Assembly (NCBI GenBank): GCA_020443425.1
Contig: JAGRIE010000007.1
Span: forward strand, 70,868 to 134,867
Length of the DNA: 64,000 nt
Reading direction: 5' to 3'
From: Halioglobus sp.
GTDB taxonomy: Bacteria > Pseudomonadota > Gammaproteobacteria > Pseudomonadales > Halieaceae
The translations under genes were made by a program, and so were the position numbers. Positions 30,165 to 40,700 of the stretch are shown one piece after another. Each line of letters opens with the position of its first letter. Position 1 is the stretch's first letter. The notes under the pieces were generated by a model. That model was given only the letters and a program-made list of their open reading frames with translations, did no database searches and was not told the DNA's origin.

Positions 30165-31724
30165 TTAAAACGGATAGCCGGTGATCCTGCGGATGGCCCC
30201 GTACAGTGGGCTCAGCCTGGCGTACATCTTGAGGTAGACCTCTTTGTACAACCTGTCGTAGGTCTCGACGTTCGCCGCAATGGGCACAAAGGTATCACCG
30301 GTGCGTGTCATCTGCCGCAGTGCGGTGGCGTAATTCGGGTACAGGCCGACGCCCACAGCGGCGTTGATGGCCGCGCCCAGCCCGGATGTTTCGTAGGTGT
30401 GCGGGCGCTCAACGGCGAGCCCGAAGATGTCGGCGGTAATCTGCATGGCCTCGTCACTCTGCGAGCCGCCACCGGACACTTTCAGCGTCGTGATGCGGTG
30501 ACCGCTGCGCTGCTCCAGTCGCTCCTTGCCCTCGCGCAGTGCATACGCCAGCCCCTCTATGATCGCGCGGTAGATATGCGCGCGCGTGTGCACATCGCCG
30601 AAGCCGATGATCGCGCCCTTGGCCTCGGGGCCAGGGATGCGGACACCGGGCGACCAGTAGGGTTGCACCGTGAGGCCCATGGCGCCGGCGGGCACCTGCT
30701 TCAGCAGGTCGTCGAACAGGGTTTCGGTCTCCACCCCCAGCTTTGCCGCCAGGCGCGTCTCGTGTAAGCCGAACTCGCGCTTGAACCAGTTCACCATCCA
30801 GTAGCCGCGCTGCACAATAGTCTCCGAGTTGTAGGCGCCCGGAATCGCGGCCGGGTAGGCGGGGACATGCCTGATGGTCTCTATGTAGCGGGAGTGGGTG
30901 CTGTTGTACGTCGCCGTGGTGCCGTAACTCAGGCTGCCGGTATCCGGCGTCAGGCAGCCGGAGGCCAGCACCTCACAGGCTTTGTCGGCGCCGGCGGAGA
31001 TCAGCGGCAGCCCCGCCGGGATACCCGTCTGCTGCGCGGCCGCCTCGGTGATCACCCCCAGCGGTGATCCCGCCGGCACCAGCTCGGGCAGCTGGCTGCG
31101 CTTTATCGGCAGCGCGCGCCACTTCCAGTCCAGCGCATGTGCCCATTTGTGCCGCTTGAAATCAAACGGGATATACCCGACCTGGCTGGCCACCGAATCG
31201 ACAAATTTCCCGGTCAGCCGGTAGCTGAGATACCCGGACAGCAGCAGCAGTTTATCGGTTTTCTCCCAGATGTCAGGCTGCCGGTTCCTGATCCAGTTCG
31301 CCTCCGCCTGGCGGCGGAAAAAACGCACCGTTTCACGCTCCCCCGCCAGCGTCAGCAGCGCACCCCACAGCCCCATGCCGGGCAGTTCGTCCTCGAGACG
31401 CTGGTCCAGCCAGACAATGGCCGGGCGCAGCGGCCTGCCATCGGCGTCCAGGTTGACGACGGTAGCCCGCTGCGTGGTCAGCGCGACTGACTTGATCGCA
31501 CTGAGCGGAAAATCCAGCTGCGGCCACAAGCCGTGACAGGCCTCGCACAGCCTGTCCCAGAAGTACTCGACATGCTGTTCCGCCCAGCCGGGCTGCTCGG
31601 AGAAGTAGGGTTCGATCTCCACCTTGCTCTTGGCCACCAGCTCACCGTGGAGATCGAACACCAGGGCGCGGACACTTTGCGTGCCGTTGTCGATAGCCAG
31701 AACATACTCTCTGTTATCGTCCAT
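30165..31724 (-). CDS. FGGY family carbohydrate/polyol kinase
   Basis: An ATP-dependent sugar or polyol kinase, 519 residues from the ATG at 31724. The first phosphate-binding motif is [15 protein letters not shown] (about residues 9-23), and the C-terminal FGGY signature region includes [28 protein letters not shown] at 31748 overlapping the GlpD stop as GTGA is an alternative start; I prefer the ATG because GGGATCGGG precedes it and homology begins there. Next to a glycerol-3-phosphate dehydrogenase it may phosphorylate glycerol or dihydroxyacetone, but the substrate is inference. Confidence 0.88.
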   Translation of the reverse strand: MDDNREYVLAIDNGTQSVRALVFDLHGELVAKSKVEIEPYFSEQPGWAEQHVEYFWDRLCEACHGLWPQLDFPLSAIKSVALTTQRATVVNLDADGRPLRPAIVWLDQRLEDELPGMGLWGALLTLAGERETVRFFRRQAEANWIRNRQPDIWEKTDKLLLLSGYLSYRLTGKFVDSVASQVGYIPFDFKRHKWAHALDWKWRALPIKRSQLPELVPAGSPLGVITEAAAQQTGIPAGLPLISAGADKACEVLASGCLTPDTGSLSYGTTATYNSTHSRYIETIRHVPAYPAAIPGAYNSETIVQRGYWMVNWFKREFGLHETRLAAKLGVETETLFDDLLKQVPAGAMGLTVQPYWSPGVRIPGPEAKGAIIGFGDVHTRAHIYRAIIEGLAYALREGKERLEQRSGHRITTLKVSGGGSQSDEAMQITADIFGLAVERPHTYETSGLGAAINAAVGVGLYPNYATALRQMTRTGDTFVPIAANVETYDRLYKEVYLKMYARLSPLYGAIRRITGYPF

Positions 31725-31744
31725 ACCCGATCCCGTGGCGGTTG

Positions 31745-33346
31745 TCACGCTGTCGGCAGGTAGTAGTGCTGGCGCCAGATCTCCCGATAGCGCGCCTCCT
31801 CTGCCTGCCAGCGCGCATCATCCCAGCCCAGCTCGGCCTCGCAGATGGCCTGCAGCGCGGGAAATAAAGCCACTCCGCCCTGCTCCAGCAGCGAGCCGAG
31901 CCGCGTGCGGCGCAGCAGCAAATCATCCAGATGCACCACCGATTCATGGCGCGCAGCCCAGCGGCACTCGGCCAGGCAGAACAGTGTGTCGCCGATCAGC
32001 TGGCGCTCCCCGGCACTGGCCTCGGCCAACAGCTCCCGGGCGTGATCGCCGTACCGGCCTATCAGGCGCTGTGCCCAGCCCCTGTCCGCGGTGTCGAGTT
32101 GGTCAGCGCCGATGGACGGAGCCCGGAAAATGGCATCGCCGCTCTCTTTGACGGCGACAGGACCCAGCGCCGGCGCGGCCGCAGCCAGCGCGTCCAGCGC
32201 GATCAGGCGGAAGGTGGTGAGCTTGCCACCGCTGACTGTCACCAGCCCGCCGTCGACCCAGACCGCGTGATCGCGCCTCTCCTTGGAGGGATCGGTGGAT
32301 TTGTCGGAGCCGATCACCGGGCGCACCCCGGACCAGGTGGAGATAATGTCGTCTTCGGTGATATCCAGCGCCGGGTACATCAGGCGCACGATATGCAGCA
32401 GGTATTCCAGCTCCCGGGTATTGATGCTGGCCTCCGCATCGATATCGTCGCCGTGATCGAGATCCGTGGTCCCCACCACGGTCGCGCCCTCCCACGGGAA
32501 GATGAAAACCGGGCGCTTGTCCTCGGGGTGCAGCAGGGAGAGGGAATCTGTCACCGGCAGTTTCTGTCGTGGCAGCACCAGGTGGCTGCCGCGCAGCGGG
32601 CGAATACGCTTCTCGGGATTCACCTCGTTGCGCAGCCGGTCGGCCCAGGCGCCGGTCGCATTGATCACCGCCTTGCAGCGCAGTTCCAGCTGTGCGCCGC
32701 TGTCCACATTCTGCAGCACTACACCCGCCACCTGCCCCTGTTGTTTGATCAGTGACTGCGCCCGGGTGTAATTGATGGCCTCGCCGCCCGCGGCCATCGC
32801 CTCCTGCAGCACACGCAATACCAGGCGGGCATCGTCGGTGACGGTATCGGTGTAGTACATCGCACCGGTGACACCCTCAACGCTGACACCGCGGTAGTGC
32901 TGTGCAAACTTTTCCCGGCTGAAATAGCGATGATCCTTGATGCCGGCCAGCTTGTCGTACAGCCACAACACCATGCTGAACGGGATGCGACCGGGGAACT
33001 GCCCTTTGCGCAGCGTGAAATGGTAGCCCATCCGGTCAATCAGTCCCGGTGCCTCACGCAGCAGTCGCTCGCGCTCCTGCAGTGAATCCCGGGTCAGTTT
33101 GATATCGCCGTGGGAGATGTAGCGCAGCCCGCCGTGCACCATTTTCGAGGAGCGGCTCGATGTCCCCCAGGCGTAATCGCGCTGCTCGACCAACAGGGTT
33201 TTCAGGCCGCGCCGCGCCGCTTCGCGCAGGATTCCGGCGCCGATGATCCCGCCGCCGACAACCACCAGGTCCCAGTCCCGGTCACCGTCTGCCAGCGACT
33301 GCCACAGCGCCTCGCGCGACCTGAAGCCGACCCGGTTGGCACTCAT
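31745..33346 (-). CDS. glpD: FAD-dependent glycerol-3-phosphate dehydrogenase
   Basis: Membrane-associated flavoenzyme that oxidises sn-glycerol-3-phosphate to dihydroxyacetone phosphate and feeds electrons to quinone. The N-terminal FAD site is [20 protein letters not shown], followed by [13 protein letters not shown]; later SGVRPVIG and the C-terminal DAO_C-type helical domain fit GlpD/GlpA. Length 533 residues. It lies between the AGPS-like gene (28 bp upstream) and the FGGY kinase (21 bp downstream), all on one strand, indicating an operon. Confidence 0.88.
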   Translation of the reverse strand: MSANRVGFRSREALWQSLADGDRDWDLVVVGGGIIGAGILREAARRGLKTLLVEQRDYAWGTSSRSSKMVHGGLRYISHGDIKLTRDSLQERERLLREAPGLIDRMGYHFTLRKGQFPGRIPFSMVLWLYDKLAGIKDHRYFSREKFAQHYRGVSVEGVTGAMYYTDTVTDDARLVLRVLQEAMAAGGEAINYTRAQSLIKQQGQVAGVVLQNVDSGAQLELRCKAVINATGAWADRLRNEVNPEKRIRPLRGSHLVLPRQKLPVTDSLSLLHPEDKRPVFIFPWEGATVVGTTDLDHGDDIDAEASINTRELEYLLHIVRLMYPALDITEDDIISTWSGVRPVIGSDKSTDPSKERRDHAVWVDGGLVTVSGGKLTTFRLIALDALAAAAPALGPVAVKESGDAIFRAPSIGADQLDTADRGWAQRLIGRYGDHARELLAEASAGERQLIGDTLFCLAECRWAARHESVVHLDDLLLRRTRLGSLLEQGGVALFPALQAICEAELGWDDARWQAEEARYREIWRQHYYLPTA

Positions 33347-33374
33347 AGCCGCGCCCCGCTCTGGCGGCAGCGCG

Positions 33375-34973
33375 TCACGGCAGTAACTTCCCGGGGTTCA
33401 TCTGCTGCCCGGCGTCGAACACGGTGAGCAGTCCCCGTATGGCCTCAATGCCCAGCTCGCCTTTCTCCGCCGACAGATACTTCGCGTGATCCTTGCCGAC
33501 ACCGTGCTGGTGGCTGATGGTACCGCCGAACCGGACGATTGCCTCCGCCCCGGCCGCCTTCAGTTTCTCCCAGCGCGCCTGCGTCTGTGCATAGGAATCG
33601 CCACAGCGGAAGATATACGTGGTGTAGACACTGGAGCCCTGCCCGTACATATGCGACAGGTGGGTGAACGCATGCACTTTTTCGCCCTCATCGGCCAGCG
33701 CATTGGCGATATCGCTCTGGATGCCGGCCGCCGCTTCCGCCACGCGCGCCCAGTCTATCGCCGTCTCCATCGTGTCCACCGCATAGCCGGCATCCCACAA
33801 CCCGTGACGCAGGTAGGGCGAGCGGAAGCGGCTGTGCTCCCACTTCTTGCCCAGCGCCGGCCCGGCACTGACCCCCTTGTGGCGTCTGGCGATCTGCCGG
33901 GTCAGGCGCAGGGCGGCGGCGCACTGCGCCTTGGAACCGGTGACGCCGAAGGTGAACATCACCTTGTCGTCGCCGACCCCGCGTTTCTTCAGGTACCACT
34001 CCAGCAGTGCAATCACGCGTGCGCTGCCGGCCAGCTTGAGCTGCGTGAAGGTCTCCATCTGGTTACTGAGCCGCATCATCGACAGCTGCATTTTGTTCTG
34101 CACGATCTCGCGTACCGCACCCAGTGCGACCTCCCACGACGGGAAGAACAGGACATGAAATGCCTCGTGCTCGGGCAGCGGTGTCACCCGCGCCTTGACC
34201 TCGGTGATGATGCCCAGCCGCCCCTCGGTGCCCAGGAAAAACTCTCGCAGGTCCGGCCCGGCGGAGGTAGCCGGAAAGGTGGGGATATCCAGTGTGCCCT
34301 TCAGGGTCTCTATGCGGCCGCCGGCAAACATCTGTTCGATGCGGCCGTAGCGCATGGATTGCTGGCCACTGGAGCGGCTGGCGACCCAGCCGCCGATGGT
34401 GGACAGCTCCCAGGATTGCGGGTAGTGCCCCAGCGTGTAACCGTGCACGGCCAGTTGCGACTCTATCTGGGGTCCTATCGTCCCCGCACCAAAGGTCGCA
34501 ATCTGGCTCTGGCGGTCCAGCGCCAGCAATTTGTTCATGCGGGTCATGTCAATGGTCAGCACCGGCCGCTCGGAGACTTCCGGGTTGATATGCCCGACCA
34601 CCGAAGTCCCGCCACCGTAGGGAATCACGTCGATCCCGTGTTCCTGCGCATGCTGCAGCAGGCCCCGCACCTCTTCACTGGTCTGTGGGAAAGCAACCGC
34701 GTCGGGAAACACGCCCAGCTCACCGCTGCGCAGCGCCAGCCAATCGGGCAGGCTCTGCCCGCGCGCATGGCGCAGGCGATCCTCGGCATCGACGCTGTAG
34801 AGGGCGCTCACCGGCAGGCGGGATTCCGGCACTTTCGCCAGCGCCTGCTCCAGGCTGGCATCCGGCAGGCGCGCCGCCCTGCCGACCAGGCCCTCGAGAA
34901 AGCCCAGCGCGGATTTGCTCAGCTCGTAGTCGAGATCGTTGCTGTCGTCACCCCAGCCATTCCAGCGCTTCAT
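33375..34973 (-). CDS. alkyl-dihydroxyacetone-phosphate synthase-like FAD-binding oxidase
   Basis: A 532-residue protein of the VAO/FAD-PCMH family that resembles eukaryotic alkyl-DHAP synthase (AGPS) more than lactate or glycolate oxidases. It begins MKRWNGWGDDSN, very close to the AGPS start; the FAD domain has PYGGGTSVVGH and YPQSWELSTIGGWVASRSSG, and the C-terminal motif is GGTISHQHGVGKDH, where AGPS has three consecutive His. AGPS exchanges the acyl group of acyl-DHAP for a fatty alcohol, giving ether lipids. The company of glycerol-3-phosphate dehydrogenase, which makes DHAP, supports a related role; a plain FAD-linked dehydrogenase remains possible. Confidence 0.82.
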   Translation of the reverse strand: MKRWNGWGDDSNDLDYELSKSALGFLEGLVGRAARLPDASLEQALAKVPESRLPVSALYSVDAEDRLRHARGQSLPDWLALRSGELGVFPDAVAFPQTSEEVRGLLQHAQEHGIDVIPYGGGTSVVGHINPEVSERPVLTIDMTRMNKLLALDRQSQIATFGAGTIGPQIESQLAVHGYTLGHYPQSWELSTIGGWVASRSSGQQSMRYGRIEQMFAGGRIETLKGTLDIPTFPATSAGPDLREFFLGTEGRLGIITEVKARVTPLPEHEAFHVLFFPSWEVALGAVREIVQNKMQLSMMRLSNQMETFTQLKLAGSARVIALLEWYLKKRGVGDDKVMFTFGVTGSKAQCAAALRLTRQIARRHKGVSAGPALGKKWEHSRFRSPYLRHGLWDAGYAVDTMETAIDWARVAEAAAGIQSDIANALADEGEKVHAFTHLSHMYGQGSSVYTTYIFRCGDSYAQTQARWEKLKAAGAEAIVRFGGTISHQHGVGKDHAKYLSAEKGELGIEAIRGLLTVFDAGQQMNPGKLLP

Positions 34974-35131
34974 AATTCGCGTCCCGTGTTGCAGCCGCCA
35001 GCAGCGGTCGGTCTCATTATCAATGGAAAATCCGCCGCCATTATAGAAGGGCGCTGGTCAGGAAACCACGGCAATTGGTTTTATCTGGTCGACAGACCCC
35101 CAGGCACACGCAGACAGTCGGCTGGGCCGCT

Positions 35132-35153
35132 TTAACCCGCCGTTAACCTGCCG
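35132..35153 (+). promoter_or_regulatory. 11-bp tandem repeat, likely OmpR/PhoP-type regulator box
   Basis: TTAACCCGCCG (35132-35142) is followed at once by TTAACCTGCCG (35143-35153). Read on the other strand this is GGTTAA-N5-GGTTAA, close to the PhoP-box layout of two half-sites 11 bp apart. It lies 41-62 bp upstream of the ATG at 35194 of an operon that encodes its own OmpR-family regulator. A possible -10 (TAGGCT, 35159-35164) follows it. Confidence 0.5.
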
Positions 35154-35193
35154 CTGGCTAGGCTGTGACAAAATGCAGTGGAATCAAGCGGCG

Positions 35194-36537
35194 ATGAAAC
35201 ACCTATCCCTCCTGCTGGTGTTGGCAGTGCTCGGCGGCTGTACCTTGGCGGGCACAGCACCGGACTACCAACAGCAGGCCATCACAGAGCGCGATCATGC
35301 GGCCTCGTGGCCGTCGCCAGGCCCTGCCACCACGGCAGGTCTCAACCAGTTGATCGCTGACGACGAACTGGACGCACTGGTCACCGAGGCCCTGCAGGCC
35401 AACCCCGGTCTGCAGCAGACGCTGCTCTCAGTGCAGATCTACCAGGCGCAGTGGCGACAGGCCTTTGGCCAACGCCTGCCCTCGGTTGAACTGGGCGGCA
35501 CCGCGGCGAAGGTCGAGGACGCGGGCTCCACCTTCAGCACCAGCCTCACCGTCAGCTGGCAGCTGGACCTGTGGCAGAGCCTCAGCGATCGCAGTCGCGC
35601 TGCCGGCAAGGATGTCGAGCAGCAGCAGCAACTGTACCAGCTGGCCCGGGATACACTGGCGGCAAACGTGATGGATGCCTGGCTCGCCCTGATTGCGCAG
35701 CAACAGACCATCGCCATCCAGCGCAAGCGCCTCGAGACACTGACCAACAACGCGAATTTTATCGTGCAGCGCTATCGCAACGGCACCGGCAGCCTGGATG
35801 ACCTGACCACCGCCCGCACCGTGCTCGCCAGTGAACAGGCGAACCTGGAGAGTTATACCGAGACCCTGCTGCAGCAGCAGCGCGCACTGCGCACCCTGCT
35901 GGGGCGCAGCCAGGGCGCGCCGGTCGCGGTCGCTGACACGTTTCCCGACGTGATCACGCCACTGGCCGACCTGCCCGAGCAGACCCTGGCCCGGCGCCCC
36001 GACCTGCAGGCGGCCTACGCCGCTATCGAGGCCGCCGACCTGCGCAGCAGCGCCGCCTATAAGGACCTGCTGCCCAGCATCAATCTCGAGGCGGCCCTGC
36101 TGGACAGCGACGGCAACCTGAATGACGCACTGCTGACAGGGCCGCTGTGGTCGCTGCTGGGGCAACTCACGGCGCCGCTGTACAAGGGCGGCCAGTTGCA
36201 GGCAGCGGCGGATATCGCCGAGCTCGAGACCGCCCAGGCCTACCAGGGCTACCGCGACACCCTGTACAACGCCGTCACCGAAGTCGAGAACGCGCTGGGG
36301 CTGGAACAGAGCCTGGCCCGTCAACAGGTGCATATCGAGGACGCGCTGGCCAATGCCACTATCAACCTCACGCAGTATCGCAGCAGCTACCGCTCCGGCC
36401 TGGCGAGCATCCTCGACCTGCTCACCGTCGAGCAGAAAACCTATGACCTGCAAAACCAATTGAACGATCTGATCTATCAACGCCTCAGTAACCGGGTCAA
36501 TCTCGGCCTGGCACTGGGGCTGGGAGTAACGCTATGA
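35194..36537 (+). CDS. NodT-type outer-membrane efflux lipoprotein
   Basis: Outer-membrane factor of the second RND pump, 447 residues from the ATG at 35194. The signal peptide MKHLSLLLVLAVLGGC ends in a lipobox (LGGC), so it is a lipoprotein. Two TolC-like repeats follow, with RRPDLQAAYAAIEAADLRSS and the C-terminal TVEQKTYDLQNQLNDLIYQR typical of the NodT subfamily. The frame extends back to 35173 but MKHLSLL is the natural signal-peptide start. Its stop overlaps the adaptor start by 4 bp. Confidence 0.92.
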   Translation: MKHLSLLLVLAVLGGCTLAGTAPDYQQQAITERDHAASWPSPGPATTAGLNQLIADDELDALVTEALQANPGLQQTLLSVQIYQAQWRQAFGQRLPSVELGGTAAKVEDAGSTFSTSLTVSWQLDLWQSLSDRSRAAGKDVEQQQQLYQLARDTLAANVMDAWLALIAQQQTIAIQRKRLETLTNNANFIVQRYRNGTGSLDDLTTARTVLASEQANLESYTETLLQQQRALRTLLGRSQGAPVAVADTFPDVITPLADLPEQTLARRPDLQAAYAAIEAADLRSSAAYKDLLPSINLEAALLDSDGNLNDALLTGPLWSLLGQLTAPLYKGGQLQAAADIAELETAQAYQGYRDTLYNAVTEVENALGLEQSLARQQVHIEDALANATINLTQYRSSYRSGLASILDLLTVEQKTYDLQNQLNDLIYQRLSNRVNLGLALGLGVTL

Positions 36538-37754
36538 AGCCCTGGAGTCACATAACCCGGTTGCGCCGCACACCGCTGGTCCTCGCCACAGCCGTGCTGG
36601 CCCTGGTGGTGGCCTACCTTTGTTACAGTGTGGTGGCGCAGGCCCAGCGCCCGGCCAGGGGCGCCGCTACCACCCCCCCGCCCGATGTGAGCGTGGTCGA
36701 GCGCGTCCCCGCCAGCTATCGGGCCCTGGTCACCGCCTACGGCGCGGTAACCCCCCATTACGCACTCACCGTGACCGCAAAAGTCAGCGGCTATGTCACC
36801 GCACTGTCCCCTGACTTTGAACCCGGTGGCGTGATTGCGGCCGGCGAGACGCTGTTGCAACTGGAGGACAATGACTACCGCCGCGCCCTGTCCAGCGCCG
36901 GGGAGACGCTGGCCTCCGCCCGCCTGACGCTGCTGGAGGAGCAGCGCCAGGCGGTCCAGGCGGAAGCCGAATGGCGCAGTGCCGGACTCGAGGGTGAACC
37001 GGACTCCGAGCTGGTGTTGCGCCAGCCCTATGTGGACGCTGCGCTGGCCAGCCTGCACAGCGCCGAGGCCGCTGTTGCCAGCGCACAGACGGACCTCGCC
37101 CACACCCGGATTTCCGCCCCGTTCGACGCTGCGGTGGTAGAGCGGCTGGTGGCACCGGGCAGCTATGTACAGACCGGGACCGAGATCGCGACCCTGTACA
37201 GCAGTGACCGTGTCGAGATCACGCTGGCACTGTCCAGCCTGGACTGGCGCAAACTGCCGGCCGTCAGCGAGCTGACAGGCGCGCGCTGGCCGGTGACGCT
37301 GCGCGATGTCGAAAGCGGCGCCGAGTGGGAGGGCTATGTCGCGCGTGTCGAGCAGCACCTGGACACCACCACCCGCCAGCGCTCGCTGGTCGTGGCAGTG
37401 GACAAGCCGCTGGAGCAGGCCAGCGCACTGCTGCCCGGCAGCTTCGTGGACGCCACCATTGCGGGCCGGCGGCTCGACGGGCTCTGGCAACTGCCGACCT
37501 CCGCCCTCAGCCAACGCGGGGAGATCTGGTATGTGAGCGCGGACAATACACTGGCCAAGTTCACCGCCGATGTCGCCTTCAGCGAGGGCGACAAAATCTA
37601 TGTCGAGGTCCCCGCCGCACTCGCCAGCGGATCACAGCGCGTGCTGGTGCACCCGCTCAGCGGCTACCTCGCAGGCATGGCGGTGACACCGGTGGCAGCG
37701 GCCACCGACACCATCGCTGCCGGCAGCGTGCAGGAGAGCAACGACAATGGCTGA
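36534..37754 (+). CDS. RND efflux periplasmic adaptor protein (HlyD/AcrA-like)
   Basis: A 406-residue membrane-fusion protein with an uncleaved N-terminal anchor (about residues 15-37, PLVLATAVLALVVAYLCYSV). The barrel-sandwich half-motifs are YALTVTAKVSGYVTALSP and AHTRISAPFDAAVVERLVAPG, flanking a short helical hairpin. It overlaps both neighbours (4 bp with the outer-membrane factor, 8 bp with the permease), so the pump is translationally coupled. Confidence 0.92.
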   Translation: MKPWSHITRLRRTPLVLATAVLALVVAYLCYSVVAQAQRPARGAATTPPPDVSVVERVPASYRALVTAYGAVTPHYALTVTAKVSGYVTALSPDFEPGGVIAAGETLLQLEDNDYRRALSSAGETLASARLTLLEEQRQAVQAEAEWRSAGLEGEPDSELVLRQPYVDAALASLHSAEAAVASAQTDLAHTRISAPFDAAVVERLVAPGSYVQTGTEIATLYSSDRVEITLALSSLDWRKLPAVSELTGARWPVTLRDVESGAEWEGYVARVEQHLDTTTRQRSLVVAVDKPLEQASALLPGSFVDATIAGRRLDGLWQLPTSALSQRGEIWYVSADNTLAKFTADVAFSEGDKIYVEVPAALASGSQRVLVHPLSGYLAGMAVTPVAAATDTIAAGSVQESNDNG

Positions 37755-40700
37755 TTCCAATCCCGAACGCGGTATCGTCGCCTGGTTTGCCAGCAATTCA
37801 GTAGCGGCCAACCTGCTGATGATCATGGTGATACTGCTGGGGGTATTCTCGCTGGGCTCGCTGCGCCGGGAGGCCTTTCCCAGCATCGAACCCGACACGA
37901 TCAAAATCTCCATCAGCTACGACAGCGGTTCCGCGCAGCAGTCGGAAGAGGGGCTGGCGATAAAAATCGAGGACCAGCTGGAGGGCGTTTCCGGTATCAA
38001 GAGCATCACCAGCACCTCCACCGGCAGCAGTGCGACGGTATCCGTGGAAAAGCAGTCGGATTACGACCTGGACACCCTGCTGCTGGATGTCAAAGCCAAG
38101 GTCGATGCGATATCCACCTTCCCCGCCGAGGCCAAAAACCCGGTCATTGAGAAAGCGGAGCGGGAGGAGCACTCGCTGTGGTTGCAGCTGTACGGCGACA
38201 GCGACCGCCAGACCCTGCAACAGCTGGCAGATAAACTGAAAGACGACCTGCTGGCCGAGGATGAGATCAGCAGGGTCACTGTCTCCGGCTGGCTGGACCC
38301 GATGATGGTGGTGGAGATCGATGAGGCGCGGCTGCAGGCTTTCGGTCTCAGCCTGTCCGACATAGAGGATGCCATCAATGCCAGTTCCTCCACCCCGCTC
38401 ACTGCCGTGCTGCGCAACGATGACACCTACCTGCAACTGCAGGCATCGAAACAGGCCTACACCGCGACTGACTTTGCCGCGCTGCCGCTGATCACCACCA
38501 CTGACGGCCAGCAGATCCGCCTCGGCGACGTCACCACGATTCGCGACACCTTTGATGACAACAGTTCGGTGCTGTCGCGCTTCAATCACCACGACAGCAT
38601 CGCAGTGCAGGTGATCACCGCCGGCCTGGGCGACATCTCCGATACCGCCGATGCCGCCCGCAGGGTCGCCGACCGCTGGCAGCACAGCGCCATCCTGCCC
38701 ACAGGCGTGCAACTGGACAGCTGGTACGATCGCAGTACCAATATCAATGACCGCCTGGACCTGCTGGTGAAGAACGCCATCGGCGGCATCGCGCTGGTGT
38801 TTGTACTGCTGGCGCTGTTCCTCAACCTGCAGGTGGCGCTGTGGGTCGCCGCCGGGTTGCCGTTCATCTTTTTCGGCACCCTGTATTTCATGGGCGACAG
38901 TTTCATGGGCCTGACGCTGAATGCGTTCACCACCTTCGGCTTCATCATGGCGCTGGGCATTGTCGTGGATGACGCCGTGGTGGTCGGCGAGTCCGTCTAT
39001 ACGGAGCGCTCCGCACACGGCGACACACTTGCCAATACCGTCCGCGGCACCATGAAAGTGGCGGTGCCGACGCTGTTCGGCGTATTCACTACGGTGGCGG
39101 CATTCTTCGCGCTGTCGCATATCGAGGGCCGGCTGGGCGTACTCTACTCCCAGTTTGCAATGGTCGTGACCATCTGCCTGGTGCTCTCCATCATCGAATC
39201 GAAACTGATACTGCCGGCGCACCTGGCCCACATCGACACGCGCAAGCGCGCCGCCGGCAACCCGGTCTCGGCGTTCTGGCAGCGCTGCCAGGCGGCGGCT
39301 GACGGGGGCCTGAACTGGCTCAACCAGCGCTGCTACCGGCCGCTGATCCAGTGGGCGCTGGTCCACAGGTACGCGGTGGTGCTGCTGTTTGTCGCGCTGT
39401 TCCTGCTGGTGATGTCCATGCCGTTCACCGGCGCGGTGCGCATCAGCTTCTTCCCCGACATTCCCGGTGACACCGCGCGCGCAGAACTGACCATGAGCAA
39501 CGACGCCAGTTTCGGCATGACACATGCCAACCTGCTGGCCATGGAGGCGGCCGCCTATGCCGCCGACCGGCAACTCAGCGCCGACCCGGAGCGGGTGTAT
39601 ATCGCAAACCTGCAGGTGATGTCGGAGGCGGACCAGTCGGGAAAAATCACGCTGGAGCTGGACCCGGACGCACCCTACGATATCAATGAGTTCACCCGCC
39701 AGTGGCAGCGCCTCGTCGGCATGCCGGAGGGCGCCAGGACGGTGGCGGTGCAGAACACACCGCGCCAGGTCGACGCGCTGCGCATTGAACTGCGCGCCGA
39801 CAGCGACGACACACTGTCGCGCGCCGGCGCGGCCTTTCGAGCCGAACTGGAGTCGGTCGCCGGTGTCAGTGGCATTAATGACAACCTGCAACCCGGCCAG
39901 CCACAACTCAACCTGGCGCTGACGGCCGAGGGCAAGGCGCTGGGCCTGAGCACCAATGACCTCGCGCAGCAGGTGCTGCAGTCCTTCAGCGGCCAGGTGG
40001 TACAGCGCTACCAGCGCAACTCCGATGAGATCGAGGTCAAAGTGCGCTACCCCGAGGTGCAGCGCCGCAACCCGACCGATGTGATCAATGCCCGGGTGCG
40101 CACGGCCGACGGCACTGTGGTGCCGCTGTCCAGCGTCGCCGATGTCAGCTATGGCTATACGCGCGACAGTATCACCCGCATCGATAGCAAACGCGCCGCC
40201 TACATCAGCGCCGATGTCGACAAGGAGATTCTCTCCGCCACCGAACTGGTCAACCGCCTGCGCAGCGAGGTGTCACCGAAACTGGAGCGACAGTTTCCGG
40301 GGCTCGATATTCACTTTGCCGGCGAGGCCGAGGAGCAGGCCGAGACCGCCACCTCGATGGAGAAGATGTTCGCGCTCGCGCTGCTGGCCATCTATATGCT
40401 GATTGCGATTCCGCTGCGCTCCTATGTGCAACCGCTGGTCATCATGACGGCCATTCCGTTCGGTGTGGTCGGTGCAGTCCTCGGCCACTGGCTGAACGAC
40501 CTGCCACTGGGCATCCTCTCACTCAACGGCATCATCGCGCTGAGCGGCGTGGTAGTGAACGACAGCCTGCTGCTGGTGGCCCGTTTCAACGAAACCCGCA
40601 GCGAGCACGGCGACCTGCACGAGGCGATCGCCACCGCCTGCAGTAGCCGCCTGCGCGCGGTACTGCTAACCTCTGTCACTACGTTTGCGGGGCTGATGCC

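Noticed and set aside
31725-31748. GTG start of the FGGY kinase overlapping the GlpD stop
   Set aside because: The GTGA overlap is attractive, but the added eight residues lack similarity and the ATG at 31724 has a ribosome site; kept only as an alternative.
33486-35135. 549-codon frame opposite the AGPS-like gene
   Set aside because: No family signal; the opposite strand encodes a clear FAD enzyme.
37798-39906. 702-codon open frame opposite the RND permease
   Set aside because: Antisense shadow of a GC-rich coding gene; composition is rich in Gln, His and Arg with no family motif, whereas the plus-strand frame is a complete RND permease.
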